DNA from: Clostridia bacterium | GTDB lineage: Bacteria > Bacillota > Clostridia > TANB77 > UBA1234 | Direction of reading: 5' to 3' | Length of the DNA stretch: 64,000 bases | NCBI GenBank assembly: GCA_017521465.1 | Contig: JAFXCN010000013.1 | Coordinates: forward strand, 33,113 to 97,112 | Part shown: in pieces, positions 6,901 to 16,600 of the stretch | How the letters are laid out: each line of letters opens with the position of its first letter | Numbering within the stretch: the first letter of the stretch is position 1 | Notes under the pieces: model-generated | Told to the model about the DNA's origin: nothing | Database searches by the model: none | Seen by the model: the letters and a program-made list of their open reading frames with translations, nothing else | Program-made: the position numbers and the translations under genes

Positions 6901-9177
6901 TCACATTATCACCTCTATCTGTTGTTCACCTGCATTTTTCTGCAACGGCACTTGTTTTTCTGCCACTTCTTTTCCGTTTAGCAACACTTTTGTTATTCCC
7001 GTACTTTTTCCTTCTGGATTTTTTATTGTTATGTTATAAATACTTCCTTTATATTTATATTTTATTTTATATTCTTTCCATTCTTTGGGTATACACGGAT
7101 TAAATATTATAGAATTTTTTTCTATTACTAAACCTAGTATATTTTCTATTCCCGCTTTATACGCCCAACTTGCAGAGCCTGTATACCATGTCCAGCCTCC
7201 CATACCTGCTAAATTTTCTGCGCCATATATATCTGCTGCAATTACATAGGGCTCTACTTTATATTTATCAGCTTCTTCTTTTGTTTTTGAATGTTCTATT
7301 GGCAATATAAATTTATATAGTTCCATCGCTTTATCTGCTTTTTTTAACATCGTTTCTGCCATAACTGCCCATATTGCAGCGTGTGTGTATTGTCCACCAT
7401 TTTCTCTAACTCCAGGTATATATGCTTTTATATATCCTGGTTCTAAACCTGTTTTATCAAATGCAGGAGCTAATAATTTTATTATTTTATTCTCATAATT
7501 CACCAAGTATTCTTCTAAACTTTCTATAGCCATATTTTGTCTTTCTTTTGAAACAACATCTGATATTACCGACCAACTTTGCGAAATACTATCAATTTTA
7601 CATTCATCATTTTGATTCGAACCTAATGTTTTTCCATTTTCAAAATATGCTCGTTTATACCATTTTCCATCCCATGCACTTTTTTCAATATTTTCAGTTA
7701 TATATTCTAATTCCTTTTCATATCTTTCTTTTGTAGAAAAATCCTTTTTATACTCACAAATTTTAATAAACTTTTTTAGAATATCACACATAAAAAATGA
7801 TAACCAAACACTTTCACCGTGAATATTATTCATTCCGTCATTCCAATCTCCTGAACCAATTAACAATAAACCATGTGTTCCATATCTCAATATTTTTTCA
7901 ATTGCTTTTTTACAATGTTCATATATACCATCTTTTTCTTCACTTTTTTCTACATTTATATATGCTTCATTTTCATCTTCTTTTAATAACCTTCCATTTA
8001 TATAATTTGTTTCTATATCTAATATTTTATAATCATCTGTTACTTTTATATATTCACAAACTGCATATACCATCCACAACAAGTCATCTGTGTATCTTGT
8101 TCTTATTCCGTTATCCTTTTCTGGATGCCACCAGTGAAGTACATCTCCCTCTATAAATTGATGCATTGAATGATATAATATTTGTATCTTTGCTAATTCA
8201 GGATTTGACATTGTCAACGCCAACACATCCTGAAGCTGATCTCTAAAACCATATGCACCACCAGATTGATAAAATGATGCTCTTCCCCACATTCTACTTA
8301 CAAGGACTTGATATTTAAGCCAACCATTTAACATTATATCGATCATTTTTTCGGGAGTCTCTACTTGAATAGGCATAAGATATTCTTCCCACATATTTTT
8401 TATATCTATTAATTCTTTTTTATAATATTCTATTTTTTTATTATCATATTCTTTTTTTACTACTCCAAGAACACATGCAATTTCAACTTCTTCATTTGGT
8501 TCAACTGTAATTTCAGCACTTATATTTTTATAATTATCGTAATCTTTTTCAAAATTCACAAAAACACTTTTATCAGAAACTATTTTTATATATGTTTCTT
8601 TATCAGAATAATTTTCATTATATTTGTTATAAAGTTTTAATCTATTTTCTTCTGATTTGGCCACAATATGCTTTCTTGTATATTCTATATCCACTCCTAA
8701 AACCATTTCAGCTAAATAATTTATCTTTATATTTTTTTGATTTTTTGTTATATTTTTTAATTTTATTAATGAAACTTTTTCATCTGTAGTATTACAAACA
8801 AATACTGTTGTTTCTTGATCATATTCTTCATTTTTTAATATATATTTTGCATATCCAAAGCCATATACTATCTCATATTCATTATTATTCTTTTCTATTG
8901 GCATTACCGACCATTTATTTTTTTCATCTTCTAAATATATAATTTCTGAAGCTTTATCTGTTATTGTATCATTTGACCAAGATGTTAATTTGTTTTCTCT
9001 ACTATTTATATACCAAGTGCTTCCTCCACCACCATTCGTTATAATTGTACCAATTCTACCATTTGTTAAAATATGACTCCATGGTGTAGGTGTTATTATA
9101 TCTTTCAAAATATATTCTTTTCCATCTTCACTAAATCCACCATATCCATTATTATATAATTCATTTTTATTTATCAT
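6901..9177 (-). CDS. GH94 glycoside phosphorylase, C-terminal partner of a split cyclic beta-glucan synthase
   Basis: A 758-residue protein of the cellobiose/chitobiose phosphorylase family (GH94). An N-terminal beta-sandwich (NGYGGFSEDG near residue 10, STWYINSRENKLT near 54) is followed by an alpha/alpha barrel with GSGDWNDGMN, which holds the general-acid Asp, and a C-terminal jelly-roll. In classical NdvB/ChvB/Cgs proteins this domain is the C-terminal third of one polypeptide and sets glucan ring size by phosphorolysis. Here it is a separate gene whose ATG overlaps the upstream TGA by four bases and has its own GAGGAGG site, so the split is genuine translational coupling. No signal peptide; cytoplasmic. 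A free-standing disaccharide phosphorylase role remains possible. Confidence 0.85.
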   Translation of the reverse strand: MINKNELYNNGYGGFSEDGKEYILKDIITPTPWSHILTNGRIGTIITNGGGGSTWYINSRENKLTSWSNDTITDKASEIIYLEDEKNKWSVMPIEKNNNEYEIVYGFGYAKYILKNEEYDQETTVFVCNTTDEKVSLIKLKNITKNQKNIKINYLAEMVLGVDIEYTRKHIVAKSEENRLKLYNKYNENYSDKETYIKIVSDKSVFVNFEKDYDNYKNISAEITVEPNEEVEIACVLGVVKKEYDNKKIEYYKKELIDIKNMWEEYLMPIQVETPEKMIDIMLNGWLKYQVLVSRMWGRASFYQSGGAYGFRDQLQDVLALTMSNPELAKIQILYHSMHQFIEGDVLHWWHPEKDNGIRTRYTDDLLWMVYAVCEYIKVTDDYKILDIETNYINGRLLKEDENEAYINVEKSEEKDGIYEHCKKAIEKILRYGTHGLLLIGSGDWNDGMNNIHGESVWLSFFMCDILKKFIKICEYKKDFSTKERYEKELEYITENIEKSAWDGKWYKRAYFENGKTLGSNQNDECKIDSISQSWSVISDVVSKERQNMAIESLEEYLVNYENKIIKLLAPAFDKTGLEPGYIKAYIPGVRENGGQYTHAAIWAVMAETMLKKADKAMELYKFILPIEHSKTKEEADKYKVEPYVIAADIYGAENLAGMGGWTWYTGSASWAYKAGIENILGLVIEKNSIIFNPCIPKEWKEYKIKYKYKGSIYNITIKNPEGKSTGITKVLLNGKEVAEKQVPLQKNAGEQQIEVIM

Positions 9178-12100
9178 ACTGCCTCCTCTAATAAGTCATA
9201 ATGAGCATTTAATATAATATTGCTACATGCATATAGCAAATTCATTTCATCATTATTAATATTGTTAATTTTTATAACATGAATTCCACCATTTATATTT
9301 AATAAATAATTTAGTGCTTTTGAATTTATTATTTCATATATTCTTTCATACGTATATTGTTCATATTTATTTTTTTCTTCATCTATTATAACTAAATCAA
9401 CTTTTATATTTTTTCTATTAAAATATTCTATTGCACTTACTAATTGACTTATTATTTCTGTTTCATCTGGATTCTTTATTTTTACTAATATGATTGGCAA
9501 ATCACCTGATATTCCAAACTTCCACAAATCTCTTTGATTAAGTTTGTTTTCTTCAACATATTTTCTATATTTTTCTCGTGTATTAGATTTTTCTATAACA
9601 TTACTTAAAACCTTGTTATATAAAAGAATATTTTTCATTGTATAACCCCAAAATCTGTTTTCTATTACACTTTTTGATATTGCGAGTTCAAACATTCTTT
9701 CGACTATTTCATTAGATTTATACTTTTCGTATATTGCTTTACACATCTCCAAATCATTAGAAATACCTGTTACAAAATTTATTTTAATCGAATCTTTCGC
9801 TTTTATTTTTAATTCTTTTTGAAATCCTATTGCTAAATTAGGTGTTATTTCAACTTTATTGCTACATCTAAAATTTTCTTTTATTATATCTGGATTTTTT
9901 ATATCATTTTGTCTTCCAATTATTTTGGTTTTATTAATTTCTATATTCATTTCTAAATTTTCATCACTTATTATAAACGCACTATTTAAATAAAATATTT
10001 TATCTTCATCGTTAGAGCGAGTTCTTTTTTCAATAATTATTCCCTTTTCATATTTTATAGGATTTAGAAACAATTTATTGAATGCTGGCGAAACAATATC
10101 AGCATCTTTTGTACATAAAACAGGATCTACAAAACTTGATATAACAATATCCACATCTGTATCTGTCGTATTTTTTATTTCTACTTGTCGTATTTCTGCA
10201 TTGTCCTCTGGCGAGACTATCACTTTTGTTTTTGTTTCTATCCCGGAATCATTTCTAACAAACTCACATTTAGCAGGCGAAAACGTTACTCTATATTCAT
10301 CCGGTTCTTTTATTTCTGGTTTTAATGTTGTAGACCATGTTTCACCATTTGTCTTATTCGTTATATAAAGTATATTTCCTTGTTTTTGTGCAATTTTGCA
10401 TCTATTCAAAAATACTTCCTTATATTTACTATACCCTTCACCTTTATTATTTAAAACAAGAGTATATTTATCATTTGACAAAATATTTATTGCTCTTTCT
10501 TCTTTTACTTCTTCTTCTGAATATTCTTCATAATATTTATATTTTTGTACTTTTATTTTTTCTTTTTTCTCTTTTGTGAACACTACATTTTCTGGCACTC
10601 TTTCTTGTAATAAAATTTGCACAGACAATATTTCTGGATTTTCATTAAATCTTTCTATAAAAATATTTTTATTTAAAAAATTATTTATCGAAGATAATAT
10701 AAGACCTTGATGATGGGCCATATAAGTTTTTACAACTGCATAATCATTTTGCCCTATTCTATTTCTTGTATAATCTATTGAATCATAAAATCCAAATTTG
10801 TCATATGCTCCTATTTTTATAAGTTCTTTTAAATTTTTTACTACTGAATTGTAATTTTTTGAAATTGTCATTATAGAGCTATATGGTGAAACTACTATTT
10901 CATTTTTCAGTCCTCTTTTTACTCCTAGCCACGGTATTCCAAAAGCTTTGTATTGATAGTTATAATTTAGGTCTTGTATATTAAAAGCCGATTCTGAAAT
11001 TCCCCATGGTATATTTAGTTTTTGCGCATACTTTTTTTGACTATATATACAGAATTCATATGTTTCATCCATTAATGTATAACTAAAATTTTTCATAATT
11101 ATTGAAGGCATAAAATATTCAAACATTGTTCCTGCCCATGAAATTAAACCTTTATGACCATTCAATGTAGTAAGTGTTCTTCCCAAATTAAACCAATGCT
11201 TATATGGAACATCTCTTTTGGCTATTGCAATAAAGCTAGCCTGTCTTGCTTCAGATGCTAACAAATCATAGTATGAATCTACTAAAGCACCTTCTCTCTC
11301 ATCAAATCCTACTGAAAACAAATTTTTCTTTTCATCATATAACTTACTAAAGTCAGTATCTTCTATAAGTTTATCCACTTTTTTTATTAAATCCGCTTCC
11401 CATTTATCTTTTATCATCATTCCTTTTAAAACATATAAATATCCTACAAAATTTCCGCTATCTACTGTTGAAACAAACTTTGGAATAACGACTTCTAAAT
11501 TTTTTATATTGTACCAATTATATAAATGTCCGTTCCATTTCTCTAATTTTTCAATCGTATCTAAACTGTTTTTTATCATTTCTTTTTTCTTTTTATTATC
11601 TATAAATCCTAAATCACTCGCAGCCATTATCGCAAGTAATCCGAGTCCAATATTAGTACAAGATGTTAATTTTGTTATTTCATTTTTTCTTTTCTCTTGA
11701 TAATTATCCGGTGGTAAAAAATTATTTTCTTTATTCATATATGTTTCAAAATAATTCCATGTTCTTTTTGCGATATCTACCAATAATTCTTTATCATTTA
11801 TATTTTCTGTTCTTATTTCATGATTTATTGGTTTACTAATAATATAGCTTATTAAAGGCGCTAAAGACCATATAAAGAAGATTACTACAGTGACATTTAA
11901 AAAGTGTGAAAAATAATTAACAGATGCTAACATTAATGCTACCCCTATTAACGTGTTTATTAACATTTCTTTTATAAATGTTGATAAATTATTCCCTAAT
12001 AATTTTTCTGCATCAGCAGCTGTTACCCACTCTAATAAATGCTTTTTTGAAATAAACATTCGGTATAAAGTAACTATTATCGCTTCTATCATTAATACTG

Positions 12101-14501
12101 CATTATACGGTAATAGTATAAAATTCAACGTACATCTATATAAACTTCCAACAATACCTGATATTATTGGCTTGTACTTTTTATTTTTACAAATTTTTTT
12201 CTTATTAAATAAACTAATTATTTTTTCAAAAATATCAATTATTAACGGAAAAAATATTGTAAATAATGCTAAATCATAAAAACCTAAAAACATTAACAAA
12301 AGTGTAAAAACACTTACTGTGCTTCTTCTTAAATTATCAAAAATCTTGTATCTTGATAATAAATTTAGCGGTCCTTGCCATATCCATCTTAATATTTGAA
12401 AATCTCCTCTTGTCCATCTATGTTGCCTTAACATATATGAATTAACTTTTGCAGGAAAACCGTCTATTACTTCAATATCACTAGCCAGACCACATCTAAT
12501 ATAACTTCCTTCTAACAGATCATGACTTAACACCGTATTTTCCGGAATTTCTTTAGACAACACATCATTAAATACTTTTACATTATAAATTCCTTTTCCT
12601 GTGAATATAGCTTCGCCAAATAAATCTTGATATATATTCGACTCTGCTGTTGAATATATATCTATTCCTCCGCTTCCAGCAAAAATTTCAGCAAATATTG
12701 AAGCTTTTGAACTCTCAAGTGATATTCCAACTTTTGGTTGAACTATTCCATATCCTTTTACAACAATACCCTTTTGAATCTCTGGTTTATTTAATGGGTG
12801 TTCCATTATTCCGATTAATTTTTTTGCAGAGTCCATTACAAGCTCTGTATCTGCATCTAACGTTATTACATATTTAATATCCATATTTTTAGTAATTGTA
12901 TTTGTAATAAAAGTGCCTTGTTCTCCTGTTAGCAAAAAGTTATTGAATTCTGTAAGCATTCCTCTTTTTCTTTCGTATCCTAGCCAAGTCCCTTGCTTTT
13001 CGTTATAAACTCTTTTTCTATACAAAAAGAAAAAAATTTCTTTTCCATATTTTTTATTTAATTTTTCAACTTCTTCCGTTCCAACTTTTATAATATCATC
13101 GTCATATTCCATTTTCTCTTTTGAAGTTTCTGAAGCATCACCTAATAATGCAAAATATAGATTTTCCATTTTATTTCCAAGATAATATATTTCTAAATTT
13201 TGTATCATTTTTTTTACTCTATCTGTGCTATTTAAAAGTGTTGGAACTACAACAAATGTTGAAACGTTTTCTTGAATTTTCTCTACACGAGGTAGCCTTT
13301 TAGGAATTTTATTTTTCGATACAATTTTATTCACCAAATTAAGAAATACTTCTGAAAGAGGAATTAGAGCCAATAAAAAATACTCTTTTGTTACTAATAT
13401 TGAAACTATGATTGTTGGTAAATATATTGCAAGCAAATATTTGGCTAAAATATTTTTAGATTCTCTATACTTATATCCTAACGCCTTATATAATTCATTT
13501 TTCTTTTCACCAATCAAAAACTCTCCAATATGCTCTTCCCCAGCTATTTCAACAAGTTTAGATGCTATATATTTTTCAGATATTTTTGTTTTTTTAGAAA
13601 TGTTCTGTATTTCTGCTCTATAGCTATTTCTAGTTTCGTAATCACAATTTTCATACCAATTGTCTTTTAATAAAATTTTCTCGATTCCATTTATATCTTC
13701 AAAGATTATTTGCCAATTATATCTTGAAATATTTCTTATACTTGTAATACTGTTGCCCATTGATACTCTTCGTATAGCCATATCATAATGTTCAAATTTA
13801 ACAACATCATTCGTGCTTGTACCTACTTTTTTTATTTCTTCTTCAAGAATTTCTGTATATTTTTTTCCTTCTTTACCATATCTTTTTAAAGAATATATTA
13901 AATGTTCTACATATGCTGTCGCTTCTGTATCTATTTTTATATTTTTATATTTCAAAAAATTTTGTTCTTGTATACTTTTATTTTTTATTATTCTTTCCAC
14001 TAAACTTTCAACTTTAAACTTTTGAAGTTGCGAATCTAATATTTTTTCACATATTACCGAGATATATTCAATTATTGCTATTTTTAGCATTACAGGCATA
14101 AGCCAAAGTTCTTTCATTAATATACTTTTTTTACTTTGGTATGCTCTTAAAAATATTCCTACGTTTTCTTCTGTAATATTTGCATCTGTATATTCTACTA
14201 TTTTTCTAGCTAAAAACAATATTCTACTAGTTCCATTTATTGATGGTAACTCTTTATATTTTTCAAGTAGCAAATCGTTTTTTACACTATTAAATTGTTC
14301 TTCTATTAAATAATAATTGTCTAACAACCACTCTCCACTAGGCGGTATTGGAACATTCAAAAATATACTTTCATTTAAGATGTTATATGCTTTTTCAATA
14401 ACATCAAAATCTTTATTCAAATTAATAATCGGAAAAGTTTTTTCATTCGATTTTTTTTGAATTTTATTATTAATTGCAAGTTTTTTTGCAAAGTTTTCCA
14501 T
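9174..14501 (-). CDS. Cyclic beta-1,2-glucan synthase core (GT84 plus glucoamylase-like), split from its GH94 domain
   Basis: A 1775-residue membrane protein related to NdvB/ChvB/Cgs, which polymerises UDP-glucose into beta-1,2-glucan and cyclises it. Order by eye: N-terminal helical region; transmembrane helices near 360-400; GT84 glycosyltransferase (about 415-750) with DADTE metal-binding and QHRWTRGDF acceptor motifs; about five further membrane helices (about 735-920); a glucoamylase-like cyclisation domain (about 945-1330, with STVDSGNF and MAHHQG); then the first GH94-like beta-sandwich half (about 1345-1570). The second GH94 module is absent and is supplied by the overlapping downstream gene. 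Length plus partner is about 2530 residues, close to single-chain homologues. Preceded by an AGAGGTG site. Confidence 0.85.
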   Translation of the reverse strand: MENFAKKLAINNKIQKKSNEKTFPIINLNKDFDVIEKAYNILNESIFLNVPIPPSGEWLLDNYYLIEEQFNSVKNDLLLEKYKELPSINGTSRILFLARKIVEYTDANITEENVGIFLRAYQSKKSILMKELWLMPVMLKIAIIEYISVICEKILDSQLQKFKVESLVERIIKNKSIQEQNFLKYKNIKIDTEATAYVEHLIYSLKRYGKEGKKYTEILEEEIKKVGTSTNDVVKFEHYDMAIRRVSMGNSITSIRNISRYNWQIIFEDINGIEKILLKDNWYENCDYETRNSYRAEIQNISKKTKISEKYIASKLVEIAGEEHIGEFLIGEKKNELYKALGYKYRESKNILAKYLLAIYLPTIIVSILVTKEYFLLALIPLSEVFLNLVNKIVSKNKIPKRLPRVEKIQENVSTFVVVPTLLNSTDRVKKMIQNLEIYYLGNKMENLYFALLGDASETSKEKMEYDDDIIKVGTEEVEKLNKKYGKEIFFFLYRKRVYNEKQGTWLGYERKRGMLTEFNNFLLTGEQGTFITNTITKNMDIKYVITLDADTELVMDSAKKLIGIMEHPLNKPEIQKGIVVKGYGIVQPKVGISLESSKASIFAEIFAGSGGIDIYSTAESNIYQDLFGEAIFTGKGIYNVKVFNDVLSKEIPENTVLSHDLLEGSYIRCGLASDIEVIDGFPAKVNSYMLRQHRWTRGDFQILRWIWQGPLNLLSRYKIFDNLRRSTVSVFTLLLMFLGFYDLALFTIFFPLIIDIFEKIISLFNKKKICKNKKYKPIISGIVGSLYRCTLNFILLPYNAVLMIEAIIVTLYRMFISKKHLLEWVTAADAEKLLGNNLSTFIKEMLINTLIGVALMLASVNYFSHFLNVTVVIFFIWSLAPLISYIISKPINHEIRTENINDKELLVDIAKRTWNYFETYMNKENNFLPPDNYQEKRKNEITKLTSCTNIGLGLLAIMAASDLGFIDNKKKKEMIKNSLDTIEKLEKWNGHLYNWYNIKNLEVVIPKFVSTVDSGNFVGYLYVLKGMMIKDKWEADLIKKVDKLIEDTDFSKLYDEKKNLFSVGFDEREGALVDSYYDLLASEARQASFIAIAKRDVPYKHWFNLGRTLTTLNGHKGLISWAGTMFEYFMPSIIMKNFSYTLMDETYEFCIYSQKKYAQKLNIPWGISESAFNIQDLNYNYQYKAFGIPWLGVKRGLKNEIVVSPYSSIMTISKNYNSVVKNLKELIKIGAYDKFGFYDSIDYTRNRIGQNDYAVVKTYMAHHQGLILSSINNFLNKNIFIERFNENPEILSVQILLQERVPENVVFTKEKKEKIKVQKYKYYEEYSEEEVKEERAINILSNDKYTLVLNNKGEGYSKYKEVFLNRCKIAQKQGNILYITNKTNGETWSTTLKPEIKEPDEYRVTFSPAKCEFVRNDSGIETKTKVIVSPEDNAEIRQVEIKNTTDTDVDIVISSFVDPVLCTKDADIVSPAFNKLFLNPIKYEKGIIIEKRTRSNDEDKIFYLNSAFIISDENLEMNIEINKTKIIGRQNDIKNPDIIKENFRCSNKVEITPNLAIGFQKELKIKAKDSIKINFVTGISNDLEMCKAIYEKYKSNEIVERMFELAISKSVIENRFWGYTMKNILLYNKVLSNVIEKSNTREKYRKYVEENKLNQRDLWKFGISGDLPIILVKIKNPDETEIISQLVSAIEYFNRKNIKVDLVIIDEEKNKYEQYTYERIYEIINSKALNYLLNINGGIHVIKINNINNDEMNLLYACSNIILNAHYDLLEEAV

Positions 14502-14557
14502 CGTTCACCTCTACAAATAATTTCCCTTTTGTCCTATTATTTGCAGAATTTATATAT

Positions 14558-15289
14558 TTATTTATCTATGCTGTAAAATTCTTCAATCCCCTCAATAATT
14601 CCATTAACTATTTGTTTTCTATATTCCTCTGTCTGAAGTAATCTTACATCTTCAATGTTTGATAAGAATCCACATTCAACAATAACTGCTGGAATTTTAG
14701 ATTTGTCTATTAATTTTATATTTTCTATTGGTAATTCTGTTCTTTTGTTTTCTCTCTCGATATTGTTATTTATCCCTTTTTGTATATTTTCAGCTAATAT
14801 TTTTGAATATGACGAATTCTTTTTATAAAAAGTTTGCCAACCGTAATATTTTTCAGATGAAAATTTATTCATATGTATTGATATAAGCATATCTGCATTA
14901 CTATTATTAGTAATATCTATTCTATTATTTATATCGGACACTTTTATTTTTCTTATAGTACTACTTTGCAAATCATTATCTGCAATATTATTTTCATCTT
15001 TTCTTGTCATTATAACTTCATAGCCTAAACCTATTAACTCTTCTTCTAATAACTTTGCTACTTGCAAATTTAAATCTGACTCTCTAATTCCGTTTACTGA
15101 AACCGCTCCACCATCTGGTTCTCCATGACCAGCGTCTATCACAATAATATAATTAGGCTCAAATATTTCACTTGATGTAAAAATTACTTTTTGGTTATTA
15201 ACATTTATTACTCCATATGTTAATAACCAGATTCCAATTATGCAACTAATCAATCCCATAATTTTCTTAAATTTAATTGTAATGAACAA
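14558..15289 (-). CDS. cwlD: N-acetylmuramoyl-L-alanine amidase, CwlD-like
   Basis: A 243-residue Amidase_3 enzyme. One N-terminal membrane/signal segment (LISCIIGIWLLTYGVI) is followed by the zinc amidase fold: DAGHGEPDGGA (zinc His), RESDLNLQVA (zinc Glu), SIHMNKF (zinc His) and VECGFLSN (catalytic Glu). Size and layout fit CwlD, which with PdaA makes muramic-delta-lactam in the spore cortex so that germination enzymes can act; this is a hint that the organism sporulates. The start is a TTG six codons before MGLISC with AGGAGG at proper spacing; the upstream GTG is part of that Shine-Dalgarno site. Confidence 0.82.
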   Translation of the reverse strand: MFITIKFKKIMGLISCIIGIWLLTYGVINVNNQKVIFTSSEIFEPNYIIVIDAGHGEPDGGAVSVNGIRESDLNLQVAKLLEEELIGLGYEVIMTRKDENNIADNDLQSSTIRKIKVSDINNRIDITNNSNADMLISIHMNKFSSEKYYGWQTFYKKNSSYSKILAENIQKGINNNIERENKRTELPIENIKLIDKSKIPAVIVECGFLSNIEDVRLLQTEEYRKQIVNGIIEGIEEFYSIDK

Positions 15290-15458
15290 ATTTATCACCT
15301 CCTATAAAAATGAAAATTTGGTATTTTCATTTTCAAATCATCGTAATTCAAAAAATATTTCAATAAATTATATTATGATACTTTTTATTTATTACAATTA
15401 TTGTTTTTTTTATTATATTTATGTTAAAATTAATTATACTTTCAAAGGAGGGATTTAC

Positions 15459-16084
15459 ATGGCTTTTGGTGGTCGTGGCGGTGGCGGTTCAGGTGGAATT
15501 CGCTTTAGAACGCGCCCATATAGACGCTACTACAATAATTATTATTGTATAACAGATTTTATTATTATATTTTTATCTATTTTAATATTTGTTTTTTACA
15601 GTATATATTCTTATAAAACACCTTTTGACGATCCTATATTAAATTTAAAAGATACTTTTATTAATATTCAAATCATTTCTACTATTTCACTTGCAATCTT
15701 AAATATTGTTTTAGTATCTCGTCTAGAAGATAAACGAAAATTACAAATATTTTTAATACTTTTTTAATATTAACTATTCTTTTAATTAGTATACAAGCTC
15801 TATGGAAAATATACTTAAATTCTAAATACACTCAAAGTACGTTTAGTAATTTATATGAAACATTGGATATATCTGATATTTCACAATATACATATATACA
15901 TGAAAACTTAATCGCTTATAAAAATTTTACAATTAAGTATTATATAAATTTATTTTTTCAATTTTTATTAATAATATTGAATATATTCTTTATTTTTAAA
16001 ACACTACAATCTGTTAAAAAAATTGAAGAACGAGAAAAAAATTACGCTATACTATTTGATGAAGAAATAAATATAAAAGTATAG
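15459..16084 (+). pseudogene. Frameshifted Gly-rich membrane protein (about 208 aa if repaired)
   Basis: Two adjacent reading frames look like one gene. The first (15459-15767, ATG after AAGGAGGG) encodes a Gly/Arg-rich head (MAFGGRGGGGSGG, then RTRPYRRYY) and two hydrophobic segments, and stops inside a T6 run at about 15761-15766. Adding one T to that run joins it in frame to the next open frame, which continues with a hydrophobic segment, a polar loop (LYETLDISDISQY) and a last membrane segment with a charged tail, ending at 16084. The repaired protein would have four membrane segments. It could be a real one-base deletion, phase variation at the homopolymer, or a sequencing error. I do not recognise the family. 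Confidence 0.65.
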
Positions 16085-16092
16085 TTAATCAT

Positions 16093-16130
16093 AAAGAAAC
16101 AGAGTAACCAGTAGGTTACTCTGTTTCTTT
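16093..16130. terminator. Bidirectional terminator between convergent genes
   Basis: A perfect 17-bp stem (AAAGAAACAGAGTAACC and its complement) with a 4-base loop, with T-rich sequence on both outer sides. It ends the frameshifted gene on the plus strand; the stop codon of the 143-aa gene lies inside the other arm. Confidence 0.88.
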
Positions 16131-16547
16131 TCCATAAAAAATATCTTTTTGTAATTTTTCTTCTAATGCATCAATCTTTTTTAAAAATCTATATATATCT
16201 AATAAAAATATTATTGGAAGAATTATTGTAAAAAAATTCATTCTAATATCAAAAAATCCATTTTTAAGCACAAAACAATTGATTATATCAAATGTTATAA
16301 GTGCTACTTCCGGCAAAATAGCTGCAAATGTAATCATTTTTGTTTCCGGAACTTTTTCTTTAGATATCATTCTAATTGAAATTATAGTAAATATTAATGT
16401 TAATAATTCAAGAATACTTCCAAAATCAAATTCTTCATAAACTACCAATGCTTGAATATATGTAATTAAGCTAAATATTATAATAGCTACCACTATATAT
16501 AATCTAAATTTTATATTATTTATAATAAATTCTTTTGCACTAAACAT
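16116..16547 (-). CDS. Four-helix membrane protein of unknown function, 143 aa
   Basis: I do not recognise this protein. It has about four hydrophobic helices (roughly 14-34, 43-60, 71-90, 100-118) and a charged cytoplasmic-looking tail (DIYRFLKKIDALEEKLQKD). The gene is convergent with the frameshifted membrane gene and shares its terminator; both end in a short charged amphipathic tail after a last membrane helix, so they may be functionally related, though I see no clear sequence similarity. The start ATG follows an AGGAGG-like site. Confidence 0.6.
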   Translation of the reverse strand: MFSAKEFIINNIKFRLYIVVAIIIFSLITYIQALVVYEEFDFGSILELLTLIFTIISIRMISKEKVPETKMITFAAILPEVALITFDIINCFVLKNGFFDIRMNFFTIILPIIFLLDIYRFLKKIDALEEKLQKDIFYGKETE

Positions 16548-16600
16548 TTTTCCTCCTATTTAAAATGTCTGGCATAAACAAAAATCGCCAGACATTATTT

